From Bordetella petrii (GTDB taxonomy: Bacteria; Pseudomonadota; Gammaproteobacteria; Burkholderiales; Burkholderiaceae_B), in contig WMBV01000011.1 in NCBI GenBank assembly GCA_017745595.1, forward strand, positions 62,001 through 126,000: a DNA stretch of 64,000 nucleotides, read 5' to 3'. The notes beneath the pieces were generated by a model. That model was given only the letters and a program-made list of their open reading frames with translations. It was not told the origin of the DNA and searched no databases. Shown here in pieces: positions 41,996 through 50,050 of the stretch; the stretch's first letter is position 1; the number at the start of each line of letters is the position of its first letter. A program made the translations under genes and the position numbers.

Positions 41996-42483
41996 GGGCG
42001 GCCATGGAGGGGGTGGCGACGGCCACCCGGTGGGCCGTGCGCGCGCTCACCGTACTGATGCTGGCGTCGCTGGCGGTGCAGGTATTCATGCGGTCGGCGC
42101 TGAACGCCCCGCCGTCCTGGACCGAGGAAGTGGCGCTGCTGGCCTTCAGCTGGACCGCGTTGCTGGGCCTGGCCTACGGCGTGCGCGAGGGCATCCACGT
42201 GCGCATGGATATCCTGCTGGATGCGCTGCCGCCGATGCCGCGCCGCTGGGCCGAACGGCTGGTGCTGGGCATCATCGCCTTCATCGGCCTGTACCTGGCC
42301 GTGGCGGGCTGGCACTACACCGAAAGCGCCATCGGCATCACTTCCGCCGCCACCGGCTATCCCATGCCATTGCTGTATGCCAGCTGCGTGGTCAGCGGGG
42401 CCCTGGTCGCCCTGTTCGCCCTCGAGCGCCTGGCGCTGGGCGCGCGGGCCGGCATCGATCCCGATCCCACCGAGGCCGCGTAA
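41992..42483 (+). CDS. TRAP transporter small permease (DctQ family)
   Basis: A 163-residue four-helix membrane protein with the DctQ marks PPSWTEEVALLAFSW and REGIHVRMD. The start ATG overlaps the receptor stop (ATGA); a second ATG five codons later is also possible. It links the receptor to the large permease. Confidence 0.9.
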   Translation: MRAAMEGVATATRWAVRALTVLMLASLAVQVFMRSALNAPPSWTEEVALLAFSWTALLGLAYGVREGIHVRMDILLDALPPMPRRWAERLVLGIIAFIGLYLAVAGWHYTESAIGITSAATGYPMPLLYASCVVSGALVALFALERLALGARAGIDPDPTEAA

Positions 42484-43754
42484 TGAGCGCCGTCGCGGGA
42501 ATTCTGTCGCTGGGTTTCGCGGCATTGGTGCTGATGGGCGTGCCCTTCGCGTTCGCACTGGCGCTGTGCGTGATCGCGGCCATCACCGTGACCGGCATGG
42601 ACCCGATGCTGCTGCCGCAGACGCTGATGGCGGGCACGCAGAGCTTCAGCCTGCTGGCGATTCCGTTCTTCATGCTGGCGGGCGAGATCATGTCGGCCGG
42701 CGGGCTGTCGCGCCGGCTCGTCAATGTCGCCGACGTGTTCGTGCGCCACCTGCCGGGCGGACTGGGGCTGGTCGCGATCCTGGCCGCGGTGGTCTTCGCG
42801 GCCATCAGCGGCTCGGCGCCGGCCACCACGGCGGCCATCGGCGCGGTCATGATCCCGGCCATGGCCGAGCGCGGCTATTCCCGGGCCTATGCCACCGCCC
42901 TGTGCGTGTCGGCCGGCGTGCTGGCGCCGCTGATCCCGCCATCCATCGCCTTCGTCATCTGGGGCGTGATCGCCGAACAGTCGATCGTCAAGCTGTTCTT
43001 GTCCGGCGTACTGCCCGGCCTGCTGATGGCCGGCGGCATGGCGGCCCTGGTGCTGCTGCATGCGCGGCGCGCCGGCATCGCGTGCAGCCCGCGCGCCAGC
43101 GGCCGCGAGATTCTTACCGCCCTGCGCGAAGGCGTGTGGGTGCTGCTGGCGCCGGTCATCGTGCTGGGCGGCATCTACCTGGGCATGTTCACACCGACCG
43201 AGGCGGCGGTGGTCGCCTGCCTGTACGCGCTGCCCGTCGCGCTGTTCGTCGAACGGTCGCTGAAAATCTCGCAACTGGGCGGCATCATCACGCGCGCGAT
43301 TTCCACCACGGCCCTGGTGCTGGCCATCGTCGGCTTCTCGCAGGGTTTCGGCGTGCTGGTGGCGCAAGAGCAGCTGGCGCCCGCCCTGACGTCCTGGCTG
43401 GCCGACCACATCCACACCAAATGGCTGATGCTGGCCGTGCTGAATGTGGGCTTCTTCCTGCTGGCGGCGGTGATGGACGAGGTGGCCATCATGGTGATCC
43501 TGGGCCCCATGCTGATCGCCATCGCGCACCAGTACGGGGTCGATCCGATCCATTTCGGCAGCATGATCGTGACCAATGTGGCAATAGGCATGGCCGCCCC
43601 GCCTATCGGCTACTGCCTGTTCATCGGCATGGCGATCAGCAAGCTGAAGCTGTGGGATGTGGGACGCGCGATCATGCCCTTCGTGCTGATGATGGTTGTC
43701 GTGCTGTTCCTGGTGACCTACGTGCCGGCGTTCTCCCTGGCCCTGGTGCGATGA
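42483..43754 (+). CDS. TRAP transporter large permease (DctM family)
   Basis: A 423-residue Na+-driven permease with about 12 helices. SFSLLAIPFFMLAGEIMSAGGLSRR, AAISGSAPATTAAIGAVMIPAM and GVLAPLIPPSIAFVIWGVIAEQS are hallmarks of DctM. It drives uptake of the acid captured by the receptor. It begins at the last base of the small permease gene and ends before a GC-rich hairpin. Confidence 0.92.
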   Translation: MSAVAGILSLGFAALVLMGVPFAFALALCVIAAITVTGMDPMLLPQTLMAGTQSFSLLAIPFFMLAGEIMSAGGLSRRLVNVADVFVRHLPGGLGLVAILAAVVFAAISGSAPATTAAIGAVMIPAMAERGYSRAYATALCVSAGVLAPLIPPSIAFVIWGVIAEQSIVKLFLSGVLPGLLMAGGMAALVLLHARRAGIACSPRASGREILTALREGVWVLLAPVIVLGGIYLGMFTPTEAAVVACLYALPVALFVERSLKISQLGGIITRAISTTALVLAIVGFSQGFGVLVAQEQLAPALTSWLADHIHTKWLMLAVLNVGFFLLAAVMDEVAIMVILGPMLIAIAHQYGVDPIHFGSMIVTNVAIGMAAPPIGYCLFIGMAISKLKLWDVGRAIMPFVLMMVVVLFLVTYVPAFSLALVR

Positions 43755-43760
43755 CGCGGC

Positions 43761-43780
43761 GGCGCGGCGCTTGCCGCGCC
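43761..43780 (+). terminator. Hairpin after TRAP operon
   Basis: GGCGCGGC-N4-GCCGCGCC lies seven bases after the stop and can extend by further G-C pairs. No T-run follows, so intrinsic termination would be weak. Confidence 0.45.
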
Positions 43781-43864
43781 CGCCGATATTGAGTACGGTC
43801 GTGTTCAGCGCCGCCGCAGCCGCACGGCGCCCCTCGCCGTCCGTACCGCTCCGGAGCCCGCGCC

Positions 43865-44692
43865 ATGACCTCATCCCCCGCCGCCGCCTGCGCGGCCTTT
43901 CGCGCCCTGCACGAACAAGGCTGCTTCATCCTGCCCAATCCCTGGGACGTGGGCAGCGCGCGCTATCTGCATAGCCTGGGGTTCAAGGCGCTGGCCACCA
44001 CCAGCTCGGGCATGGCCTGGTCGCAGGGGCAGCCCGACGGCGGGGCCGGCCTGGAAGCGGTGCTGGCGCACCTGCGCACCATGGCGGCCGCCACGCCCCT
44101 GCCGCTGAACGCCGATTTCGAGAACGGCTACGCGGCCGACGCCGACGGCGTGGCGCGCAATGTGCGCCGGGCGGTGGATACCGGCGTGGCGGGCCTGTCG
44201 ATCGAAGACTCCACCGGCAATCCGGCCGATCCGCTGTTTCCCATCGAGGTCGCCGTAGACCGCCTGCGCGCCGCGCGCCGCGCCATCGACGGGGCGGGCA
44301 GCGGCACCCTGCTGGTGGGCCGCGCCGAAAACTTCTTTGCCGGCCGCCCCGACCTGGACGACGCGATCGCCCGCCTGCGGGCCTATGCCGATGCCGGTGC
44401 CGACTGCCTGTATGCGCCCGGCATCCGCACCCGCGAACAGATCGCCGCGGTGGTGGCGGCCGTGGCGCCCAAGCCGGTGAACCTGCTGGTCGGCGCGACT
44501 AGCGAACTTGGCCTGGACGACATCGCCGCGCTGGGCGTGCGCCGCATCAGCGTGGGCGGCGCGCTGGCGCGCTCGGCCTGGGGCGGCTTCATGCAGGCCG
44601 CGCAAGCGCTGGCGCAGGGCCGCCTGGACACCGCGTTCGCCGGCGCGGCCGCGGGCAATCAACTGAACGCGCTATTTGCGCCGCGCCCCTGA
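43865..44692 (+). CDS. Isocitrate lyase/PEP-mutase-family protein
   Basis: A 275-residue TIM-barrel protein of the ICL/PEPM superfamily. Signature parts are ILPNPWDVGSARYLHSLGFKALATTSSG, the metal-site PLNADFENGYA and GVAGLSIEDSTG. Homologues include 2-methylisocitrate lyase, oxaloacetate decarboxylase and carboxyvinyl-carboxyphosphonate phosphorylmutase. The isocitrate-lyase active-site KKCGH is not present. It stands alone 110 bases after the TRAP operon; substrate unknown. Confidence 0.88.
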   Translation: MTSSPAAACAAFRALHEQGCFILPNPWDVGSARYLHSLGFKALATTSSGMAWSQGQPDGGAGLEAVLAHLRTMAAATPLPLNADFENGYAADADGVARNVRRAVDTGVAGLSIEDSTGNPADPLFPIEVAVDRLRAARRAIDGAGSGTLLVGRAENFFAGRPDLDDAIARLRAYADAGADCLYAPGIRTREQIAAVVAAVAPKPVNLLVGATSELGLDDIAALGVRRISVGGALARSAWGGFMQAAQALAQGRLDTAFAGAAAGNQLNALFAPRP

Positions 44693-44798
44693 TTGCGGCG
44701 GCGGAAATCAGCGGCAAGAATGCGAGTGCCGGCGGACGCGGCGATGGCTAGACTGGGATCACTGCGCCACACGCGCCCGCACTCCAAGGAACCCGACC

Positions 44799-45296
44799 AT
44801 GTCATACGCATACAAAACCATTGCCTCGCCCGTGGGCCTATTGACGCTGGTGGCCAGGCAATCCCGGCTGGCCGCCATTTTGTGGGAAAACGACAAGCCC
44901 GGCCGCGTGCGCCTGGGGCCCCTGCATGAAGACCCGCGGCACCCCGTGCTGCGGGAAGCCGAGAGCCAGCTGGAAGAGTACTTCGCCGGCCGCCGCAGCC
45001 AGTTCGACCTGCCGCTGGATTTCCAGGGCACCGAATTCCAGAAACAGGTCTGGAATGCGCTGCTGACGATTCCCTACGGCCAGACGCGCAGCTATCGCGA
45101 CATTGCGATGCAGATCGGCCGCGACAAGGCCGTGCGCGCGGTGGGCGCCGCCAACGGGCGCAATCCGCTTTCCATCGTGGCGCCCTGCCATCGCGTGGTG
45201 GGCGCCTCGGGCAACCTGACCGGCTTTGCCGGCGGGCTGCGCGCCAAGGCCTTGCTGCTGGCGCTGGAAAACGGCCAGGCCGGGCGGGCCGCATGA
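44799..45296 (+). CDS. ogt: Methylated-DNA-[protein]-cysteine S-methyltransferase
   Basis: A 165-residue suicidal DNA repair protein. The alkyl-accepting cysteine is C130 in the invariant PCHRVVG, preceded by the DNA-binding helix (TRSYRDIAMQIGRDKAVRAVGAANGRNP). It removes O6-alkylguanine and O4-alkylthymine. The short N-domain lacks the Ada metal cysteines, so it is Ogt-type. It overlaps the tag-like gene by four bases (ATGA), forming a two-gene alkylation-repair unit. Confidence 0.93.
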   Translation: MSYAYKTIASPVGLLTLVARQSRLAAILWENDKPGRVRLGPLHEDPRHPVLREAESQLEEYFAGRRSQFDLPLDFQGTEFQKQVWNALLTIPYGQTRSYRDIAMQIGRDKAVRAVGAANGRNPLSIVAPCHRVVGASGNLTGFAGGLRAKALLLALENGQAGRAA

Positions 45297-45898
45297 GCCC
45301 CGCCAGCAGTGTCATCATCGGCGCCGACGGCCTGGCGCGGCCGCCCTGGGCCGCGACCGACCCCTTGCTGCGCGATTACTACGATACCGAATGGGGCATG
45401 CCGGTGCGCGATGAACACGGCATGTACGAACGGCTGAGCCTGGAATGCTTTCAGTCGGGGCTGTCGTGGGCCACCATCCTGCGCAAGCGCGAGGCTTTCC
45501 GGGCGGCGTTCCGCCAGTTCGATCCGGACGCCGTGGCGGCGTTCTCGGCGGCCGACGTCGAGCGCCTGCTGGCCGACAGCGGCATCGTGCGCAACCGCGC
45601 CAAGATCCTGGCCACCATTAATAACGCGGCGGCCACCATCGCGCTGCGGCGCGACGGCGGGCTGGTGGATTTCATCTGGTCTTTCCAGCCCGCGGCCACG
45701 CCCGCGCCGCGCACCCTGGCAGAAATTCCCACGGTGTCCGACGCGTCCACGGCCCTGAGCAAGGCCCTGCGCCAGCGCGGCTTTTCTTTCGTGGGCCCGA
45801 CCACCATGCACGCCCTGATGGAAGCCACCGGCATCATCGACACCCATCTGGTCGACAGCCACCGGCGCGGCAGCTCGGGAGTCTGGCCGCGGCGCTGA
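45293..45898 (+). CDS. tag: DNA-3-methyladenine glycosylase I (TAG family), zinc ligands missing
   Basis: A 201-residue helix-hairpin-helix glycosylase. DTEWGMPV, the catalytic E51 region LECFQSGLSWATILRKREAF and the late RGFSFVGPTTMHALMEATGI match TAG. The E. coli enzyme's zinc ligands (Cys4, His17, His175, Cys179) are mostly absent: the N-terminus reads ARPPW for RCGW, YYD for YHD, and DTHLVDSH near the end keeps only one His. It should excise 3-methyladenine, but without the zinc snap. Coupled to ogt. Confidence 0.9.
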   Translation: MSPASSVIIGADGLARPPWAATDPLLRDYYDTEWGMPVRDEHGMYERLSLECFQSGLSWATILRKREAFRAAFRQFDPDAVAAFSAADVERLLADSGIVRNRAKILATINNAAATIALRRDGGLVDFIWSFQPAATPAPRTLAEIPTVSDASTALSKALRQRGFSFVGPTTMHALMEATGIIDTHLVDSHRRGSSGVWPRR

Positions 45899-45937
45899 CG
45901 CGGCCCGGGGTGTTTCAAGTAGTGTTCCAGGTTTCCA

Positions 45938-46029
45938 GGTGTCTGACTCCCGCAGGGTGTCAGACACCGCTGATCGGCCGCCAATCTCAGCACGGTCGGT
46001 GTCTGACACCCTGGCGGGAGTCAGACACC
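45938..46029. repeat. Paired-hairpin intergenic repeat, copy C
   Basis: The best-preserved copy. The first hairpin is at 45938-45968 and the second, inverted, at 45998-46029, with GGTGTCTGAC/GTCAGACACC arms around CCC...GGG loops. It lies between the tag stop and the lipoprotein gene. The remaining bases of this 239-base gap show no other feature. Confidence 0.88.
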
Positions 46030-46137
46030 TGGCAAGGCCTGCCAAGAACACCCCCAAACGCCGCCGGCGGCCCATCCAACGCGTATTCGCGCCATAATCG
46101 GGTGTCGGCCCTCCAGGCCTTATCGCGGAGCACGACC

Positions 46138-46986
46138 ATGAAACACCTGATCGCCCGATTCTTCCTGGCCAGCGCCCTGGGGTTGCTGGCAGCCTGCGCC
46201 ATGAACAACGACCGCAATTCCTCGACAGCCAGCCCGGCCTCTTCCAGCTCGTCGCGCGCCAGCTCGCCGGCCGACGGCCCCGCCTCTGCCGCCACGCTGG
46301 CCGCCTACCACTGGGACCTGACCCAGGCGCGCGATGCGAGCGGCGCCGCGCAATCGGACTGGGTGCCGCCCACCACGCGGCAGGGCGCACCGCTGCGCCT
46401 GACCTTCGCCGACGGCCGCCTGGCGGTGTCCGGACTATGCAACCGCCTGGGCGCCAGCTACAGCGCCCAGGGCGAACAGCTGCGCATATCGCAGGTGGTC
46501 GGCACCATGATGGCCTGCCCCGAGCCGGGCCTGATGCAATATGAACAGGCGTTTTCCCAGCGCCTGCCGCAAGCCTCTACCTGGCGCATCGACGCCGGCC
46601 AAGACGCCCCCACGCTGACGCTGGGCTTCAGCGACGGCGCGCAATGGACGCTGGCGGGCACGCCCACCGACCAGACGCGGTTCGGCTCGGCCGGCCAGAT
46701 CATGTTCCTGGAAGTGGCGGCGCAGCGCGTGCCCTGCTCGCACCCGCTGATCCCCGGCAAGCAATGCCTGAACGTGCGCGAGGTCCACTACGACGCCCAG
46801 GGCCTGAAAACCGGCCACGGCGACTGGCAGGCGTTCTACAGCGACATCGAAGGCTATACGCACCAGCCGGGCGTGCGCAATGTGCTGCGCATCCGGCGCT
46901 ACGAGCGCCAGCAGGTGCCGGCCGACGCTTCGCGCTACGCCTACGTGCTGGACATGGTGGTGGAAAGCGCCCAGGAAGGCAAATAA
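46138..46986 (+). CDS. META and DUF4377 domain lipoprotein
   Basis: A 282-residue lipoprotein. The lipobox LLAAC sets lipidation at about Cys20, followed by a Ser/Ala-rich linker. A META/HslJ domain (about 52-155, LAAYHWDLTQARDASG, SGLCNRLGASY, GTMMACPEPGLMQYEQAF) precedes DUF4377 (about 185-275, VPCSHPLIPGKQCLNVREVHYD, YERQQVPADASRYAYVLD). HslJ-type proteins are outer-membrane stress proteins. The start at the MKHLIARFF signal is clear. Confidence 0.88.
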   Translation: MKHLIARFFLASALGLLAACAMNNDRNSSTASPASSSSSRASSPADGPASAATLAAYHWDLTQARDASGAAQSDWVPPTTRQGAPLRLTFADGRLAVSGLCNRLGASYSAQGEQLRISQVVGTMMACPEPGLMQYEQAFSQRLPQASTWRIDAGQDAPTLTLGFSDGAQWTLAGTPTDQTRFGSAGQIMFLEVAAQRVPCSHPLIPGKQCLNVREVHYDAQGLKTGHGDWQAFYSDIEGYTHQPGVRNVLRIRRYERQQVPADASRYAYVLDMVVESAQEGK

Positions 46987-47120
46987 AGCCGGCGGGCGCG
47001 CGCCGCCCCACCGGCGGCCGGCGCCGGCCCGGGCGGCGCGCGAGTTGATTCGCGTCATGGGCCCGGCCGGCGAACCGGGGCGAATATCGGCATAAACCTA
47101 CTTACCCGCTCGTGCCCGCC

Positions 47121-47561
47121 ATGGCCTATCCCCTGTTGCTGATCCTGCATTTATTCGCCGCGGTGGCGTTCGCCGGCACGGTGTTTTTCGAAGTCGTCAT
47201 GCTCGAGGGGGTGCGCAAGCACGTGCCGCGCGACGCCATGCGCATCATCGAGACCGCCATCGGGGCGCGGGTGCGCCGCGTGGTGCCCTGGATACTGCTG
47301 GCGCTCTATGGCGCCGGCCTGGGCCTGGCCTGGCAGCATCGCGCCGCCCTGGCACAACCGCTGGCCAGCAGTTTCGGGCTGCTGCTCAGCCTGAAAATCG
47401 TCCTGGCCGCCAGCGTGTTCGGCCATTTTCTCGTGGCCATGGCCCTGCAGCGCCGCGGCCGGCTGAACGGCCGCAATTCGCGCCGCATCCACATCAGCGT
47501 GTTCTGCCATGTGGTGTTGATCCTGCTGCTGGCCAAGGCCATGTTCTACCTGCACTGGTAG
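47121..47561 (+). CDS. CopD-like small integral membrane protein
   Basis: A 146-residue protein with four hydrophobic helices. The first, LLLILHLFAAVAFAGTVFFEV, has the His of CopD-like copper/heme-related membrane proteins. Other histidines lie in the last two helices (GHFLVAMAL, HISVFCHVVLILLLAK). A GTG at 47112 could add three residues, but the ATG at MAYPLLL fits better. The exact role is unproven. It converges on tupA with a hairpin between. Confidence 0.72.
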   Translation: MAYPLLLILHLFAAVAFAGTVFFEVVMLEGVRKHVPRDAMRIIETAIGARVRRVVPWILLALYGAGLGLAWQHRAALAQPLASSFGLLLSLKIVLAASVFGHFLVAMALQRRGRLNGRNSRRIHISVFCHVVLILLLAKAMFYLHW

Positions 47562-47567
47562 CGGCGG

Positions 47568-47598
47568 GCGCGGCCGGTGGCGCGCGCCCGGGCCGCGC
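47568..47598. terminator. Hairpin between convergent copD-like and tupA genes
   Basis: GCGCGGCC (47568) and GGCCGCGC (47591) form an eight-base stem around a 15-base, itself GC-rich, loop. It lies between two convergent genes and may terminate both. Confidence 0.45.
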
Positions 47599-47603
47599 CG
47601 GCA

Positions 47604-48422
47604 TTATTGGTTGGCGTTCGGGAAAAACAATTGCTGGCCATTGACCTTATAGCTGGCAATGGTGTCTTGGCCGGCCGGGGACGTGACCCAATCGACGAAC
47701 TGCTGCGCTTCCTTGGCCTTCACGTGCGGGAACTTGGCCGGGTTCACCACCATCACGCCGTACTGGTTGAACAGGCGCTTGTCGCCCTCCACCAGCACTT
47801 TCAGATCGCCGGGGTTCTTGAAGCTGAGCCAGGTGCCGCGGTCGGACAGCACATAGGCATTCATCGACGACGCCATGTTCAGCGCCGGCCCCATGCCGCA
47901 ACCACAGGCCTTGTAGCCCTTGCCCTGGTCTTCGACGTGCGCGGCCTTCCAGAAGCGCAGCTCGGCCGCGTGGGTGCCGCTCTTGTCGCCGCGCGACACG
48001 AAGGGCGCGTTTTCGTGGGCCAGCCTGGCCAGCGCCTTGACGATGTCATCGCCCTTCACGCCTGCCGGGTCGGCGGCCGGGCCGATCAGCACGAAGTCGT
48101 TGTACATGACCGGATAGCGCTTGGTGGCATAGCCTTCGGCCACGAATTTCTCTTCGGCCACCTGGTCATGCACGAACAGCACATCGGCGTCGCCGCGGCG
48201 GGCCATGTCCAGTGCCTGGCCGGTGCCCTGCGCCACCACCTTGATGTCGATGCCGCTGGCCTGCTTGAACGCCGGCAACAGATGCCCGAACAGGCCCGAT
48301 TGCTCGGTGGACGTGGTGGACGCCATGACAATGGTCTCGGCGCGCGCCGCCGGCGCCGCTAGCACCGCGGCGGCCAGCAGCGCCGGCGCGGCGGCATGCA
48401 GGAATAGTCTGGACAGCTTCAT
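47604..48422 (-). CDS. tupA: Tungstate ABC transporter periplasmic receptor
   Basis: A 272-residue receptor with a signal peptide (MKLSRLFLHAAAPALLAAAVL, cleavage near ARA). The mature start TIVMASTTSTEQSGLFGHLLPAF is the oxyanion-binding motif of TupA, and KACGCGMGPALNMASSM is also a TupA mark. TupA binds tungstate very tightly in preference to molybdate. The adjacent ATPase, permease, ModE-like regulator and formate dehydrogenase support this. The ATG overlaps the stop of the ATPase gene. Confidence 0.9.
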   Translation of the reverse strand: MKLSRLFLHAAAPALLAAAVLAAPAARAETIVMASTTSTEQSGLFGHLLPAFKQASGIDIKVVAQGTGQALDMARRGDADVLFVHDQVAEEKFVAEGYATKRYPVMYNDFVLIGPAADPAGVKGDDIVKALARLAHENAPFVSRGDKSGTHAAELRFWKAAHVEDQGKGYKACGCGMGPALNMASSMNAYVLSDRGTWLSFKNPGDLKVLVEGDKRLFNQYGVMVVNPAKFPHVKAKEAQQFVDWVTSPAGQDTIASYKVNGQQLFFPNANQ

Positions 48423-49189
48423 GGTATGCGTTCTCCTTTGACGAACAGGCTGGCTGCTTCGGGCAGCGGACCGTAGAAAAAATCGTCCACCGGCAGGTCG
48501 GTCACGACGCGGCCGCGTTCCAGATAAATGACGCGCCGCGCCAGGCGCTTGACTTGCCCCAGGTTGTGGCTGCTGAAAACGACCGCGGGCGCGCGGCCGG
48601 CGCCGGGCTGGGCAAAGTCGTGCATCATCTGTTCGACGTCGCGCTTGGCGTGCGGGTCCAGGCTGGCGGTGGGCTCGTCCAGCAACAGCACCTCGGGTGC
48701 CAGCGCCCAGGCGCGCACCATGGCCAGCCGCTGTTGCTGGCCGCCCGACAGGGTCTTGGCGTTGCGCGCCGCCAGCTCGGCCATGCCGGCGCGCTGCAGC
48801 GCCTGCTCGGCCTGGGCGCGGGCCGCGCGCCAGCGCATGCCGCGCAGCCACAAGCCCAGGGTCACGTTGTTCAAGGCCGACGTGCGCAACATGTAAGGGT
48901 GCTGGAACAGCATCGCCTGGCGCCGGCGCGCCACGCAGTGCGCGTGGCCGCGGGTGGGCTGGACCAGGCAATGCAGCACGCGCAGCAGCGTGCTCTTGCC
49001 GCTGCCGTTGGCCCCCACCAATGCCACGCTTTCGCCGGCGTGAATGGCCAGCGACACGCCGCGCAGCGCCCGCACCGCGCCATAATCGACGTCGACATCG
49101 CACAGCTCGAACAACGGCGCCCGCGCGGCGGCGCGGCGTTCGGTGGCGCCCGCCCCGCCGGGCCCGGGTTCGCAGCCGGGGCCCTTCAT
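48419..49189 (-). CDS. tupC: Tungstate ABC transporter ATP-binding protein
   Basis: A 256-residue ATPase with Walker A GANGSGKST, signature LSGGQQQRLAMVRA, Walker B LLLDEPTASLDP and the switch SSHNLGQVK. A 25-residue Gly/Ala/Arg-rich extension precedes the domain. The start overlaps the tupB stop and the end overlaps the tupA start, as in an operon tupB-tupC-tupA on the minus strand. Confidence 0.9.
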   Translation of the reverse strand: MKGPGCEPGPGGAGATERRAAARAPLFELCDVDVDYGAVRALRGVSLAIHAGESVALVGANGSGKSTLLRVLHCLVQPTRGHAHCVARRRQAMLFQHPYMLRTSALNNVTLGLWLRGMRWRAARAQAEQALQRAGMAELAARNAKTLSGGQQQRLAMVRAWALAPEVLLLDEPTASLDPHAKRDVEQMMHDFAQPGAGRAPAVVFSSHNLGQVKRLARRVIYLERGRVVTDLPVDDFFYGPLPEAASLFVKGERIP

Positions 49190-49929
49190 GGCAGGGCTCC
49201 GGCATGGCCGAACAGGCCCGCCAGTCCGGCGTCGCGCCGCTCGCGCCAGCGCCGCACCAGCGCCGCCAGCACGTTCAACACCAGCACCACCAGCAACAGC
49301 AACAGGCCCAGCGCCAGGGCCAGGGGCAAGTCGCCCTTGCTGGTTTCCAGCGCGATGGCGGTCGTCATGACGCGCGTATAGCCCTCGATATTGCCGCCCA
49401 CCACCATGACCGCGCCGACCTCGGAAATGGCCCGGCCGAATCCGGTAATGACGATGGTAAGCAGGGTGAAGCGTTCGTCCCACACCAGCAGCAGGCTGCG
49501 CACCAGCGTGCGCGCGCGCAGCGAACGCAACTGCTCGCCATGATGGCGCTCGGCGTCTTCGACGGTCTGGCGCACCAGCGCGGTGACCACCGGGCACACC
49601 AGCATCGCCTGGGCCAGCACCATGGCCTTGAACGAAAACAGCCAGCCCAGGAACCCCAGCGGGCCGGAATGCGACAACAGCAGGTAAACCACCAGGCCCA
49701 CCACCACCGACGGCAACGCCAGCGAAGTATTCAACAGGGTCAGCACGATGCCGCGCCCGCGAAAGCGCGCCACCGCCAGCCAGGCTCCGGCCACCATGCC
49801 CACGCCACAGGCCAGCAGACAAGCAACGGCACTGACCGCGAGCGAGCGCGCCACGATGGAAAGCAGCACCGGATCGGCGGAGGCGATCAACTGCAATGCA
49901 GTCAGGACGCTTTCGGACAGAGTATTCAT
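49186..49929 (-). CDS. tupB: Tungstate ABC transporter permease
   Basis: A 247-residue permease with five to six membrane spans. The motif ALPSVVVGLVVYLLLSHSGPLG and the EAA loop (LRSLRARTLVRSLLLVWDERF, then TLLTIVITGFGRAISEVGAVMVVGGN) are diagnostic of TupB/WtpB proteins. It is the promoter-proximal gene, divergent from the ModE-like regulator gene across 121 bases. Confidence 0.9.
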   Translation of the reverse strand: MNTLSESVLTALQLIASADPVLLSIVARSLAVSAVACLLACGVGMVAGAWLAVARFRGRGIVLTLLNTSLALPSVVVGLVVYLLLSHSGPLGFLGWLFSFKAMVLAQAMLVCPVVTALVRQTVEDAERHHGEQLRSLRARTLVRSLLLVWDERFTLLTIVITGFGRAISEVGAVMVVGGNIEGYTRVMTTAIALETSKGDLPLALALGLLLLLVVLVLNVLAALVRRWRERRDAGLAGLFGHAGALP

Positions 49930-49969
49930 TATTGGCGCACCCCAGGACTGAAAGGAGGGTAGCGCAGCG

Positions 49970-50003
49970 CTATGATGCGGACCATATGAACTACATTACA
50001 TAG
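49970..50003. promoter_or_regulatory. Candidate ModE-like operator in tupB/regulator divergent region
   Basis: CTATG at 49970 and CATAG at 49999 form widely spaced dyad ends around an AT-richer stretch (CATATGAACTACATTACATAG), reminiscent of ModE sites. It is about 40 bases from the tupB start and 47 bases from the regulator start. Weak evidence, by eye. Confidence 0.4.
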
Positions 50004-50050
50004 GATGCCCGGCCGGCCCCGCCCGGGTATTTGGTGCATACTCGCGGACG

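Noticed and set aside
35139-46029. Repeated hairpins as a CRISPR array
   Set aside because: The copies are kilobases apart, come in inverted pairs and have no regular spacers or cas genes.
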